Below are positions 1 through 8,436 of a stretch of DNA of 64,000 nucleotides, in pieces. Both the position numbers and the translations under genes were made by a program. This DNA is from Streptomyces monomycini. Its GTDB lineage: Bacteria > Actinomycetota > Actinomycetes > Streptomycetales > Streptomycetaceae. Position 1 is the first letter of the stretch, and each line of letters starts with the position of its first letter. The notes below the pieces were generated by a model that searched no databases, was not told where the DNA came from, and saw nothing but the letters and a program-made list of their open reading frames with translations. The DNA is taken from positions 1-64,000 of the forward strand of contig NZ_JAFIQY010000019.1 in NCBI RefSeq assembly GCF_022271435.1, in the 5' to 3' direction.

Positions 1-256
1 TCGCCCGCCCCCGCCGCACCCCCGCGGCCGGCTCGCCAGCCGACCGCGTTTTTGTTTCCGAGGCACCTATTGCGCTCATAGATTCCCCCGATCAATCCCT
101 TTTCCGGGTGACCGGCACCACTTACCAGCACGCCGCCGTGCCAAACGGTGACACGGACCACAAGGATTTCCGCAGGTAGTTCGAAAACCGGGTTCCGAGG
201 CCATTTCACGCGGTTTTCGTCGGGCGCCGCGCCCGGCCCCGAACGTGACGCGCAGC

Positions 257-274
257 ACGGGACTTCGGTCCCGT
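257..274. terminator. UUCG-tetraloop hairpin
   Basis: A perfect 7-bp stem (ACGGGAC / GTCCCGT) is closed by a TTCG tetraloop. It could be the terminator of a gene lying left of the window or a structural element in a leader. No U-run follows, as is usual in high-GC actinomycetes. Confidence 0.4.
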
Positions 275-390
275 ACGGCCTTCCTTAGTAAACCGTCGCG
301 GACTTGTTGCGGCCCGCGCTCATGGACTGGAACGCGCCGAAAGGCCCGCGCTACGTAAAGGGGCCGTAGCCGGGGCCCGGTGAGCGGCTA

Positions 391-419
391 TTGCTTTCCA
401 ATTTCGCCGTCGCTAATCA
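391..419 (+). promoter_or_regulatory. Possible HrdB-type promoter of the transglycosylase gene
   Basis: TTGCTT at 391-396 and TAATCA at 414-419 are separated by 17 bp, resembling the -35 and -10 boxes of the housekeeping sigma factor. The stretch is A/T-rich compared with its surroundings. Transcription from here would leave a leader of roughly 145 nt before the ATG at 573. Confidence 0.35.
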
Positions 420-572
420 TTGCTGAGGCGCCGGGTTGAAGCGTCGCGTAAATGCCCTCGGGGCGGACGCGGACAAGAACTCGGTTCTGGTGCCGCCAGT
501 GGCTTCCCGTTCGTACCTCCCGCCAATGGCTGCCGTCCGCTCATTTCAGTGATGGGAAGAGGAATCCTCCGC

Positions 573-1256
573 ATGACCGCTCACACCCTGCTCCGCTCCG
601 TCCGCGTGACCAAGACCCACAAGCTCTCCGTCGCCGTGCTGGCCGCCGCCGGTGCCACCGCGGCCCTGACGGTCCCCGCCGCGACCGGTGACGCGCACGC
701 CGCCACCTCGGCCGCCCCGGCCGCCGTCAAGCCGGTCTCCGCGAACGGCCAGCCCGCGGGTGCGAACACCAAGGCCGCCGACGCGCCCAAGGCCGGTGAC
801 GCCAAGGACGCGGCGGACACCAAGACCCTCGCCGACTCGGTGAAGGTCACCGCCGTGGCCGGCCAGGGCCACACCGCCAAGGAGGCCGCCAGCCGCGCCG
901 CCGACCGCAAGCCGGTCGAGTCCAAGCCGCACTACGCGAACAACCTGGACGGCTGGATCAAGGAGTCGCTGGACATCATGAAGAAGAAGGGCATCCCCGG
1001 CAGCTACGAGGGCCTGCACCGCAACATCATGCGGGAGTCCAGCGGCAACCCGAACGTCGTCAACGACTGGGACATCAACGCCAAGAACGGCATCCCGTCC
1101 AAGGGTCTGCTCCAGGTCATCCAGCCCACGTTCGACCGCTACCACGTCGAGGGCACGGCCAACGACCTGACCGACCCGGTCGCCAACATCACGGCCGCCG
1201 CCAACTACGCCGCCGATCGCTACGGCTCCATGGACAACGTCAACTCGGCGTACTGA
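573..1256 (+). CDS. Secreted lytic transglycosylase (SLT domain)
   Basis: A 227-residue secreted peptidoglycan lytic transglycosylase, expected to cleave the MurNAc-GlcNAc bond in the cell wall. Residues 1-45 form a basic start plus hydrophobic signal peptide ending near AHA. Residues 46-120 are an Ala/Lys/Asp-rich spacer, and 120-227 are a compact SLT domain. The presumed catalytic Glu is E155 in the sequence MRESSGNP, followed by the family's GLLQ signature at 178-181 and an AANYAADRYG helix at the C-terminus. The start at 573 was chosen over an in-frame ATG at 552 because a GGAAGAGGA ribosome-binding site lies about 10 nt upstream of it. It stands alone, facing the permease gene across a strong terminator. 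Similar small SLT proteins are common in Streptomyces and are linked to growth, sporulation and resuscitation. Confidence 0.88.
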   Translation: MTAHTLLRSVRVTKTHKLSVAVLAAAGATAALTVPAATGDAHAATSAAPAAVKPVSANGQPAGANTKAADAPKAGDAKDAADTKTLADSVKVTAVAGQGHTAKEAASRAADRKPVESKPHYANNLDGWIKESLDIMKKKGIPGSYEGLHRNIMRESSGNPNVVNDWDINAKNGIPSKGLLQVIQPTFDRYHVEGTANDLTDPVANITAAANYAADRYGSMDNVNSAY

Positions 1257-1345
1257 GCCGGTGAGCAGGCAGCCGCGGCACTCGGACGGCACCGCCCGGG
1301 ACGACCCTCCCGGGCCGGGCAGGCCACCGCCGCACGCCGGCACGA

Positions 1346-1377
1346 GAGCGCCCCAGGACCACGGTCCAGGGGCGCTC
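1346..1377. terminator. Bidirectional terminator hairpin
   Basis: An 8-9 bp G/C stem (GAGCGCCCC / GGGGCGCTC) continues, after an A-A mismatch, into an inner GGAC/GTCC stem with a CACG loop. It lies between the convergent transglycosylase and permease genes and can serve both. Confidence 0.85.
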
Positions 1378-1412
1378 CGTCGTGTTCCGGACCGTCGTGG
1401 CCGGTGCGGCCG

Positions 1413-2858
1413 TCACAGCCGCCCGTCGCGGTCCTCCAGGTCGGTGATCTCCCGTTCCGCCTTCGCCAGCTCGGAGCGCCGGTAGGAGTACGCGAAGTAG
1501 ACGACCAGGCCGATCAGGAACCACACCGCGAAGCGCACCCAGGTCTGCCATTCCAGGAACGTGATCAGCCAGAGCGAGAAGACCACCCCGACCGCGGGCA
1601 CCACCGGCATCCCGGGGGTACGGAACGTACGCGGCAGGTCGGGCCGCTTGTAGCGCAGCACGATCACCGAGACGCACACCACCACGAAGGCCAGCAGGAT
1701 GCCGATGTTGGTCAGCTCGGCGGCCTCCCCGATGGGCAGGAAACCCGCGATGGCGGCCGAGGCGACACCCACGGTCCACGTCACCCGGGTCGGCACGTGC
1801 CGCCGCGGATGGGTTGTGGCGAACCATTTCGGCAGCAGCCCGTCCCGGCTCATGCTGAACCACACACGGGTGGCTCCCAGCATGAACGTGAACATCACCG
1901 TGAGAATGCCGATGATCGCGCCCACCGCGATCACGTCGGCCAGGCTGCTCAGCCCCACCGACTTGAACGCCGAGGCGAATCCGCTCTCCGGATCGATGTC
2001 CGTGTAGTTCTGCATACCAGTGAGCACCAGGCAGGCCAGTACGTACAGCACCATCGAGATCAGCAGTGAATACAGGATCGCTTTCGGCATGTGCCGCTGG
2101 GCGTCCTTGGACTCCTCCGCCGCGGTGCTCATGGCGTCGTAACCGAACACGGCGAAGAACACCGTGGCCGCGCCCGTGAAGGCACCGCTGACACCGAAGG
2201 GGAAGAACGGTGTGTAATTGCCGGTTCTGATGTGGAAGAGACCGACACCGATGACCAGCAGCACGACCAGGACCTTCAGGCCCACGACGATGGTCTCGAA
2301 ACGGGCCGCGTTCTTGATGCCGAGGGTCAGCAGATACGCGATGAGCAGGCACAGCACCGCCGCGAAAAGGTCCACCCGGTGCCCCTCGCCGGTCCCGGGC
2401 GCCCCCAGCATCCAGGCGGGCAGCCCCACCCCCATCTCGCCGAGCAGGAAGCTGAAGTAGCCGGAGATGCCGATCGCGACCACCGCCACGATCGCCGTGT
2501 ACTCCAGCAGCAGGTCCCAGCCGATGAACCAGCCCGCCAGCTCGCCCAGCACCGCGTAACCGTACGTGTACGCCGAGCCCGCCTTCGGGATGAGCCCCGC
2601 GAACTCGGCGTAGGAGAACGCGGCCGCCGCGCTGGCCACGCCCGCGACGAGGAACGACAGCAGGACCGCCGGCCCCGCCTTGCCGTTCGCGACGGTCCCG
2701 GCGAGCGTGAAGATGCCCGCGCCGATGATGCCGCCGACCCCGATGGCGGTCAGCTGCCACAGCCCCAGCACCCGGTGGAGCTGTTCGCCCGAGCCGCCTG
2801 CCGTCTCCTGGATGTGTTCGATCGGTTTACGCCGCCACACTCCCTGTCCCGCGCGCAT
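1413..2858 (-). CDS. APC-family amino acid permease
   Basis: A 481-residue integral membrane transporter of the amino acid-polyamine-organocation superfamily, closest by eye to cationic amino acid transporters of the YfnA/CAT type. About 12 hydrophobic segments are visible. The first carries the hallmark GVGGIIGAGIFTLAG turn that binds the substrate amino/carboxyl groups, and a conserved AEFAGLIPKAGSAYTYGY loop follows TM2. The start at 2858 is preceded by GGAAGGGG 7 nt upstream; the open frame extends further but without coding character. The N-terminus (WRRKPIEHIQE) matches the cytoplasmic leader typical of this subfamily. It is monocistronic, divergent from the dodecin gene. The substrate cannot be fixed from sequence. 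Confidence 0.9.
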   Translation of the reverse strand: MRAGQGVWRRKPIEHIQETAGGSGEQLHRVLGLWQLTAIGVGGIIGAGIFTLAGTVANGKAGPAVLLSFLVAGVASAAAAFSYAEFAGLIPKAGSAYTYGYAVLGELAGWFIGWDLLLEYTAIVAVVAIGISGYFSFLLGEMGVGLPAWMLGAPGTGEGHRVDLFAAVLCLLIAYLLTLGIKNAARFETIVVGLKVLVVLLVIGVGLFHIRTGNYTPFFPFGVSGAFTGAATVFFAVFGYDAMSTAAEESKDAQRHMPKAILYSLLISMVLYVLACLVLTGMQNYTDIDPESGFASAFKSVGLSSLADVIAVGAIIGILTVMFTFMLGATRVWFSMSRDGLLPKWFATTHPRRHVPTRVTWTVGVASAAIAGFLPIGEAAELTNIGILLAFVVVCVSVIVLRYKRPDLPRTFRTPGMPVVPAVGVVFSLWLITFLEWQTWVRFAVWFLIGLVVYFAYSYRRSELAKAEREITDLEDRDGRL

Positions 2859-3047
2859 CGCCGCACCCCTTCCTCTCGTCGTCGGCCGACGGCCGGTCAT
2901 CATGGCCCTTCGGGGGCGGCAGGGGAAGGCGACTCCCTGGCGGGGCGGAGTGGAACCAGGGAATCCGGGCACCCGGGGCGTGCGGCGGTCCGTACGAGGC
3001 CGCGTACGGACGGCCGGCACGGACACCGGCAGGACGAAGGAGCGGAC

Positions 3048-3269
3048 ATGTCGAATCACACGTACCGGGTGACGGAGATCGTGGGGACGTCCCCGGAGGG
3101 CGTGGACGCCGCGATCCGCAACGGCGTCAAGCGCGCGGCGCGGACGCTGCGTGGCCTCGACTGGTTCGAGGTCACACAGGTGCGCGGCCACATCGTCGAC
3201 GGGGACATCGAGCACTACCAGGTCGGGCTGAAGGTTGGATTCCGGCTGGAGGACTCCGAGGAGGGCTGA
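3048..3269 (+). CDS. Dodecin (flavin-binding storage protein)
   Basis: A 73-residue small protein matching dodecins, which assemble into hollow dodecamers that bind riboflavin, FMN or FAD and buffer free flavin. Family features visible are the N-terminal YRVTEIVGTSPEG strand, the helix with AIRNGVKRAARTLRGLDWFEV containing the flavin-stacking Trp, and the strand HYQVGLKVGFRLED. Length equals the family norm (about 70). GAAGGAG precedes the ATG. It is monocistronic and ends just before a bidirectional terminator. Confidence 0.93.
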   Translation: MSNHTYRVTEIVGTSPEGVDAAIRNGVKRAARTLRGLDWFEVTQVRGHIVDGDIEHYQVGLKVGFRLEDSEEG

Positions 3270-3291
3270 CGGGGCCGGGAACGGTCCGGAG

Positions 3292-3318
3292 GGGGCGCGC
3301 CGGGGCCCGGCGCGCCCC
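3292..3318. terminator. Bidirectional terminator between dodecin and ABC permease
   Basis: A 13-bp perfect G/C stem (arms 3292-3304 and 3306-3318) with almost no loop sits between the convergent dodecin and ABC permease genes. Confidence 0.8.
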
Positions 3319-3323
3319 TGCCC

Positions 3324-4196
3324 TCACGAGTACCGGGTCACCAGCCCGCGGCGCCGGAAGGACGCCACCATGCGGCCCAGGAAGAACAGGGCCAGGAGGA
3401 GCAGCGTGACGGTGCCCAGCGTGGCCACCGCCAGTTCGCGCCACGGTGTGGGACCGCCCCCGGCCAGAGCCCGCCCGGCCGCGAAGACGTGCGTCGTGGG
3501 CAGCGCCTGGGCGACCGGCTGGAGCGCCCCCGGCAGCGTCGATACGGGGTAGAAGACGCCGGACAGCGGCATCACCACCGACAGCCCGCCCCAGACGAGG
3601 GCCTCCGCCCCGCTGCCGTAGCGCAGCACCAGGCCCACCACTGCCAGAGCCACCGCCCAGCCGCACAGCAGGAGCAGCGCGGCGACCGGGATCAGCCCCA
3701 GGCCCAGGGACGTCACGTCGAAGGCGTACGCGCTGAAGGCCAGCGTGGCCACCGCGAGCGTACTCAGCGCCGTACGGACCAGGGCGAAGAGGCCCACCCC
3801 GGCCAGGTACTCCCAGCCGCGCAGCGGCGTGGTGAGCAGTCCGATCACATTGCGTGACCAGGTCTCCTCCAGGAAGCCGGTGGCCAGCGAGATCTGTGTC
3901 TGGTGGACCAGGTGCCACAGGACGGTGCCGCTGAGCAGGAAGACCGCGAACGCGGTCCCGGTGCCCAGCTCCGTGCCGGTCCCGGTGCCCGTCTGCGTTC
4001 CGCCGCCCGTCGCCTTCGCGGCGAACAGGCCGATGGAGCCGTACAGCAGCGTGTCGACGACCGGCCACACGAGGACGTCGAAGATCCGGTGCGGGCTGCG
4101 GCGCAGCACCAGCCAGTGCCGGCGGGCGACGGCCCGTACCCGGTACGCGCTGGCCGCGGCAGGACTGCGCAGGTCCGAGGCCTCCACGGCGCTCAT
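3324..4196 (-). CDS. ABC-2 type transporter permease
   Basis: A 290-residue membrane subunit of an ABC exporter. After a 35-residue basic cytoplasmic start it shows about six hydrophobic segments, including VLVWPVVDTLLYGSIG, a TM stretch ending LWHLVHQTQ, and a C-terminal TM followed by FRRRG. The arrangement fits ABC-2 permeases that export lipids, polysaccharides or drugs. Between TM1 and TM2 is an odd GTQTGTGTGTELGTGT low-complexity loop. The ATG overlaps the stop of the ATPase gene (ATGA), so the two are translationally coupled. It is the last gene of the leftward operon that also encodes a PIG-L deacetylase, a GH3 enzyme and a methyltransferase, so its cargo may be the glycosylated product of those enzymes (inference). 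Confidence 0.87.
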   Translation of the reverse strand: MSAVEASDLRSPAAASAYRVRAVARRHWLVLRRSPHRIFDVLVWPVVDTLLYGSIGLFAAKATGGGTQTGTGTGTELGTGTAFAVFLLSGTVLWHLVHQTQISLATGFLEETWSRNVIGLLTTPLRGWEYLAGVGLFALVRTALSTLAVATLAFSAYAFDVTSLGLGLIPVAALLLLCGWAVALAVVGLVLRYGSGAEALVWGGLSVVMPLSGVFYPVSTLPGALQPVAQALPTTHVFAAGRALAGGGPTPWRELAVATLGTVTLLLLALFFLGRMVASFRRRGLVTRYS

Positions 4197-5047
4197 GCGG
4201 CACCGGCCCCTTCCCGCTCGGCGGCACCGGTACGGACGTCGGTACCCGCTCCGGCGCCTGTTTCGGTACCCGCTCCGGCGCCGTCCCGTGCCCGTTCGCG
4301 GTCCCGGGCCTCCGCGAGGTGCAGGAAGACTCCCTCCAGGTCGCGCTGCTCGAACTGCCGCGCCACCTCCTGCGGCGTACCGTCCGCGGTCACCCGCCCG
4401 GCGGCCAGGAAGACCACCCGCTCGCACAGCCGCTCCACCTCGACCATGTCGTGGCTCGTCACCAGGAGTGCGGTGCCGTGCCGCGCGCACAGATCCAGCA
4501 GCCCGGTGCGCACGCGCAGGGCGATGTCCGGGTCCAGCGCCGCCGTGGGCTCGTCCAGGACCAGCAGCCGGGGCGTGTGCAGGGACGCCTTGGCGATGCC
4601 GACCAGGGTCCGCTGGCCGCTGGACAGCTCGGTACCGATCGCGGTGGCGAGGTGGCCGATGCCGAAGTGCTCCAGGGCAGTCTCCACCGCCGCGCGCGGC
4701 GCGCGCAGCCCGTACAGGTCCGCGTACAGCCGCAGGTACTCGCGCACCCGCAGCCGGTCGGGGAGCGGCAGGTAGCCGGCCGCGAAGCCGACGCCGCGCA
4801 TGGCGGCCGGGCGTCCGGCGGGCAGGCGATGGCCGAGCACGTGCACACTGCCGGCGTCCGGCGCGACCGCGCCCAGGCACATCAGCAGGGTGGTCGTCTT
4901 GCCCGCGCCGTTGGGGCCGAGCAGTCCGACCCGCTCGCCCTCGCGCACGGTCAGCCGTACGCCGTCCACGACCCGGCCGCGGCGGTACTCCTTCACCAGG
5001 TCGTGCGCCTCCAGGACAGGCGGCGGCGCGGCGCCGCGCGCGGTCAC
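4193..5047 (-). CDS. ABC transporter ATP-binding protein
   Basis: A 284-residue ATPase partner of the adjacent permease. It has a Walker A GPNGAGKTTT (about residues 40-50), a slightly degenerate signature LSSGQ, a Walker B LLVLDEPTAALDP and a switch His in TSHDM. The C-terminal 40 residues are a charged, Gly/Thr-rich tail (GAGAGTETGAGAGTD) that is not part of the fold and mirrors the low-complexity loop of the permease. The GTG start at 5047 overlaps the stop of the PIG-L gene (GTGA). By family it belongs to the drug/lipid export (DRA/ABC-A) class rather than to importers. Confidence 0.9.
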   Translation of the reverse strand: MTARGAAPPPVLEAHDLVKEYRRGRVVDGVRLTVREGERVGLLGPNGAGKTTTLLMCLGAVAPDAGSVHVLGHRLPAGRPAAMRGVGFAAGYLPLPDRLRVREYLRLYADLYGLRAPRAAVETALEHFGIGHLATAIGTELSSGQRTLVGIAKASLHTPRLLVLDEPTAALDPDIALRVRTGLLDLCARHGTALLVTSHDMVEVERLCERVVFLAAGRVTADGTPQEVARQFEQRDLEGVFLHLAEARDRERARDGAGAGTETGAGAGTDVRTGAAEREGAGAA

Positions 5048-5802
5048 GCGTCCGCCCCGGCCGGCTGCGGACGGCGGACCGGCGACCAGACGCGCTCGGC
5101 GCGCAGCGGCCCGCTCCGGGCCAGCAGCCTGCCGTGGTCGGCGGCGAGCGGGGCGAGCTGCGAGCCGTAACAGTGCACCGCTTCCCGCTTGCGGGCCCAC
5201 TCCTCGTCGGTCAGGACGAGGTCGTGCGCGAGGTCCATGCGGTAGCGGGTCGCCAGATCCTGGTAGGAGAGCCCGAACGTCTCGTCGCCGCCGAGGGCGC
5301 GGTCGGTGTCCGGGGTGCCCCACTGGGGCAGGTGGCCGGTGTACGGGAGGTCGGCGTACAGGAGCGGCAGCGGAGCGTCCAGCTTGTCGAGGACGTGCAG
5401 GGCGCGGTCGCGCACCCGCCGGTGGTCGGCCTGGTTGGTGCCGATGGGCAGGAGGACGAGGGGGAGCGGCGTCGGCAGGGAGCTCAAGTAGGCGTCGATG
5501 TCCGTCAGTTCGTCGCCTTCGCCGTACGGGCCGTCGGGGTGGCTCAGTACGACCCGGTCCACGCCGAGCAGGGCGGTGGCCCGCGCGTCCTCGGCGAGCC
5601 GGGCGCGGTGCGCCTCGGCGGCGGTGGAGAAACCGCAGGTGCTGTCCCACCAGGAGACGGCGTGGTGTGCGGCGGGGGCGCCGCCGAACACGGTGACCAC
5701 GGTCACCGGGGCCGGGAGCCGGGGGATCAGACCCGCCAGGGAGAGGACGGCGTCGTCGAAGTGCGGGGAGAGGATGACGGTGCGCGGCGGGGGAGGCGTC
5801 AT
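5044..5802 (-). CDS. PIG-L family deacetylase
   Basis: A 252-residue zinc-dependent N-deacetylase-like protein of the PIG-L/LmbE family, which includes enzymes that remove acetyl groups from GlcNAc-linked substrates (MshB, Bca, antibiotic deacetylases). The metal/catalytic motif is SPHFDDAVLS near residues 12-21, with H14, D16 and D17 in the usual HxDD arrangement, and a second His in TNQADHRRVRD. AAGGA precedes the ATG at 5802. It sits between an ABC exporter and a GH3 hexosaminidase-like enzyme, which suggests an amino-sugar substrate. No signal peptide is visible, so it is likely cytoplasmic. Confidence 0.88.
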   Translation of the reverse strand: MTPPPPRTVILSPHFDDAVLSLAGLIPRLPAPVTVVTVFGGAPAAHHAVSWWDSTCGFSTAAEAHRARLAEDARATALLGVDRVVLSHPDGPYGEGDELTDIDAYLSSLPTPLPLVLLPIGTNQADHRRVRDRALHVLDKLDAPLPLLYADLPYTGHLPQWGTPDTDRALGGDETFGLSYQDLATRYRMDLAHDLVLTDEEWARKREAVHCYGSQLAPLAADHGRLLARSGPLRAERVWSPVRRPQPAGADA

Positions 5803-5810
5803 GCGGTTCC

Positions 5811-6674
5811 TTAGTGCTGGGGCGGTGAAGAGTCGTGGGGAGGGGCGAGTACGGGAGTGAGCGCGGCGTCCCAGGCGTCGTCGTCGCCCTCCCAGCGGCC
5901 GGGAGCGGCGGCGACGGTGCCCCAGGTGATCCCGGGGCCCACCGCGTCGCCGTCGGGCGGGGCGGTGCGGCGCAGCCAGAGCAGGCCGAAGCGGTGGCCC
6001 GGATGCTGGGTGGCGATCACCGCGCGCAGTCGGCGCAGGTCGGCGGCGGTCAGCTCGTCCCAGGCGTCGTGGTGGACGTAGAGCACCCGGGCGCCGGAGC
6101 CGGCGAGGGCCCGCCAGCGCCCGGCCAGGGCGGCGAACTTGGCGCGCACGTGCGGGAGTTGAGCATCGATGTCCGCCTGGGTCAGAGGCGTACCGGCGCC
6201 GGCCGCGGGGTGGAACTCGTGGTAGAAGCGGATGTCGGAGCCGCGGTCCAGGGCGCACCGGCCCTCGTCGAACGGCTCGACCAGACCGGGGCGCAGCACG
6301 GTGCGGAAGTCCTCCATCACGGCCTCGACGACCGACTCGAAGTCGAGGTCCAGCCAGTCGAAGAAGTGGGCGCGGGTGACCCCCGTGACGCGCCGGATCT
6401 GGTACGTCGACTCGCAGTGGTAGCCGAGGCCGACGCAGTGGTCGTACCCGTTGGCCGGTCCGTGCTCGTACGCCTCGGCCCGTCCGCGGTCGTACGCATC
6501 GGCCGGTTCGTGGTCGTACGCGTCGGCCGCTCCCTGCCCGTACCCGGCCGCCACACCTGTACCAGCCGCCCCTGCGCCAGTCATCCCTGCGCCCGGGAGC
6601 CCAGCCGGGAGCCCAGCCGGGAGCCCAGCCGGGAGCGGAGCCGCCGCCCGGACGCGGGCCAGCCCGGCGCTCAC
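5811..6674 (-). CDS. DUF1796 family putative cysteine peptidase-like protein
   Basis: A 287-residue protein whose middle matches the DUF1796 family (putative papain-like cysteine peptidase, function unproven). Visible family features are the Cys in GLGYHCESTYQIRR, the FFDWLD block, and later RVLYVHHDAWDEL and a LLWLRR strand. The N-terminus is unusual. PAGL is repeated from a 12-bp DNA repeat, followed by degenerate repeats of the type ADAYDHEP/ADAYDRGR/AEAYEHGP; the domain proper begins near residue 75. The GTG start at 6674 forms GTGA with the stop of the GH3 gene, so it is coupled to it. The length of the repeat tract makes the exact N-terminus uncertain (an internal ATG follows the PAGL repeats). 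Confidence 0.75.
   Translation of the reverse strand: MSAGLARVRAAAPLPAGLPAGLPAGLPGAGMTGAGAAGTGVAAGYGQGAADAYDHEPADAYDRGRAEAYEHGPANGYDHCVGLGYHCESTYQIRRVTGVTRAHFFDWLDLDFESVVEAVMEDFRTVLRPGLVEPFDEGRCALDRGSDIRFYHEFHPAAGAGTPLTQADIDAQLPHVRAKFAALAGRWRALAGSGARVLYVHHDAWDELTAADLRRLRAVIATQHPGHRFGLLWLRRTAPPDGDAVGPGITWGTVAAAPGRWEGDDDAWDAALTPVLAPPHDSSPPQH
6595..6642 (-). repeat. 12-bp tandem repeat, four copies
   Basis: Four consecutive copies of a 12-bp unit (GGGAGCCCAGCC on the + strand, last copy with one change) lie in the 5' end of the DUF1796-type gene and encode PAGL tetrapeptides. Because the unit is a multiple of three, copy-number changes would keep the frame. Confidence 0.9.
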
Positions 6675-8188
6675 GGCCGCAGCGGGCCGTGCCAGGCCCG
6701 TCCGGTCAGGTACTCCGCCGCCGCGGTCGCGTTGGCCAGCCCGGCGCCGCGGGTGAAGAGGGTCGCGGGAGCGTCGGCGGGCAGCGGGCGGGCCGGGGCG
6801 AGCCCCATCTCCACGGTGACCAGGTCCGGGCGCCGGGCCCGCAGCTCCCGGAGGACCGCGCGCTGCCAGGGGTCGCGCTCCGCGTCCCGTACGACGACGG
6901 CGAGCGGGTCGCCGTCGTCCGGGGGCGGAACGACCGCGGCCGGGTCGGTGCCCGGGTCCACCTCGGTGGCGGAGGCCAGCGCCCCGAGGCGCCGGAGCGG
7001 GGCTTCCAGCCCCCACGGGGCGTCACCCACCGCGAGGTTGCCCGCGGTGGCCAGCCGTACGGTGTGCAGGCGGCGGCCGTCGGTGGCCCGGGGCACGCCG
7101 TGCGCGAGCAGGGCCCGGCGGGCGGCCGTCAGGCCGACGGGCTCGCGGTGCCTGTCGGGCGCGGGCCCGTCGGCGTCCGGTGTGCCGGTACGCCGGGCCG
7201 GGTCGGCCCAGGCGCGCAGCGACGCGACCCGGCAGGCCGCCTCCGCCACCCGCTCCAAGGTCAGCGTGCCCCGGTCCAGCGCCTCCCGCACGGCGTCGTG
7301 GATCTCCAGCAGCAGCTTCTCCCCGTCGGTCGCGCCGAGTACCACCAGGTCCGCTCCGGCGGCCAGCGCGGCGACCGCCGCACCGCCGTACCCCCAGCGC
7401 CGTACGATCGGCGCCATCTCCAGCGCGTCGGTCATCACCACGCCCCGGTAGCCCAGCTGTTCGCGCAGCAGACCGGTGACGATGCGCCGGCTCAGCGTCG
7501 CGGGCAGGCCGTCCAGCCGGGAGAGCCGGATGTGACCGGTCATCACGGCCCGGGCACCGGCCGCGATCCCGGCGCGGAACGGCGGCAGGTCCACCGCGTC
7601 CAGGGACGCCGCGTCACGGTCGATGTCCGGCAGCTCGGCGTGCGAGTCGGTCCGGGTGTCACCGTGCCCGGGGAAGTGCTTGAGGGTGGCGGCGACCCCG
7701 GCGTCCTGGACGCCCCGTACGTACGCCGCGGTGTGCCGGGCCACCAGGTCCGGCCGGTCGCCGAAGGACCGGACGCCGATGATGGGGTTGTCCGGGCGGG
7801 AGTTGACGTCCGCGCACGGGGCCAGGCACAGGTTGACGCCCTCGGCCCGCAGGTCGCGGGCGATCGCCGCGCCCACCTCCCGGGTGAGCCCGGTGTCGTC
7901 GACGGCGCCGAGGGCGTGACTGCCCGGGTAGACGCTGCCGCGCCGGTAGTCGAGCCGGGTCACGTCACCGCCCTCCTCGTCCAGCGCGATCAGCAGGTCG
8001 GGGCGTACGGCGCGGAGCGGATCGGTGATCTCCTCGCGCAACGAGCCCGAACCGGCGGGAAAGTTGGTCCCGAACAGGCCGACGCCCGCCAGGCCCTCGT
8101 CCGCCGCCCGCAGGATCCAGTCGGCGGGCGAGCGGCCCGCGTAGGCGGGGAGCAGGCAGGCGTTGACCAGGGAGATGTCGGCGCGCAT
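6671..8188 (-). CDS. Glycoside hydrolase family 3 beta-N-acetylhexosaminidase-like protein (NagZ type)
   Basis: A 505-residue GH3 enzyme related to NagZ, which removes beta-linked GlcNAc from peptidoglycan fragments or glycoconjugates. The NagZ-specific loop KHFPGHGDT (170-178) with DSH (181-183) provides the acid/base His-Asp dyad, and the nucleophile is probably D254 in VVMTDALEM. The TIM barrel occupies about 1-335. Residues 340-505 form an extra C-terminal region like that of two-domain actinobacterial NagZ enzymes. No signal peptide is present, pointing to a cytoplasmic substrate. The ATG at 8188 has GGAAGG upstream. It overlaps the next operon gene by GTGA. In this context it could trim or activate an amino-sugar product rather than recycle wall material. 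Confidence 0.9.
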   Translation of the reverse strand: MRADISLVNACLLPAYAGRSPADWILRAADEGLAGVGLFGTNFPAGSGSLREEITDPLRAVRPDLLIALDEEGGDVTRLDYRRGSVYPGSHALGAVDDTGLTREVGAAIARDLRAEGVNLCLAPCADVNSRPDNPIIGVRSFGDRPDLVARHTAAYVRGVQDAGVAATLKHFPGHGDTRTDSHAELPDIDRDAASLDAVDLPPFRAGIAAGARAVMTGHIRLSRLDGLPATLSRRIVTGLLREQLGYRGVVMTDALEMAPIVRRWGYGGAAVAALAAGADLVVLGATDGEKLLLEIHDAVREALDRGTLTLERVAEAACRVASLRAWADPARRTGTPDADGPAPDRHREPVGLTAARRALLAHGVPRATDGRRLHTVRLATAGNLAVGDAPWGLEAPLRRLGALASATEVDPGTDPAAVVPPPDDGDPLAVVVRDAERDPWQRAVLRELRARRPDLVTVEMGLAPARPLPADAPATLFTRGAGLANATAAAEYLTGRAWHGPLRP

Positions 8189-8318
8189 GGGAACCTTCCG
8201 GTACGGGGCGGCGGGGGCGGCGGCAGCCCGGCGTACGGCCGGGCCGCGGCCGGTGACGGCGCGGCGGAAAGGGGACGGTGGGCGGGGCGGCCCATCGGTG
8301 GCGACACCGCGGGCGGGG

Positions 8319-8409
8319 AAGCTCACCGGCAGCGGGACGGTGGGCAGGGAAGTCCACCGGTAGCGGGACGGCGGGCGGAAGCACTCACCGGTGACGGGAC
8401 GGCAGGCGG
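8319..8409. repeat. Degenerate tandem repeat of about 30 bp, three copies
   Basis: Three adjacent units of 31, 29 and 31 bp, each beginning AAG and containing CACCGG(T/C)..CGGGACGG, lie in the 248-bp gap between the GH3 gene and the methyltransferase gene. More diverged copies may extend left to about 8270. No gene is seen in this gap. Confidence 0.7.
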
Positions 8410-8436
8410 CAGGCCCGCCGGAAAGGCGCGGCGGAG

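Larger units (their letters stand above)
1..572. other. Leader/intergenic region without a convincing gene
   Basis: No convincing coding sequence was found in these bases. The open frames present are G/C-phase shadows. The region holds a UUCG-capped hairpin at 257-274 and a possible promoter at 391-419, described separately. The leader of the transglycosylase gene would be about 150 nt. Cell-wall hydrolase genes in Streptomyces often carry a cyclic-di-AMP (ydaO-type) riboswitch, but I could not align its conserved core here. Confidence 0.6.

Noticed and set aside
76..258. A 60-codon frame on the - strand
   Set aside because: Basic, Gly/Pro/Arg-rich sequence without a ribosome-binding site or family resemblance.
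1..572. A cyclic-di-AMP riboswitch ahead of the lytic transglycosylase
   Set aside because: The leader length and gene type fit, but the conserved riboswitch core could not be aligned; only a UUCG hairpin is clear.
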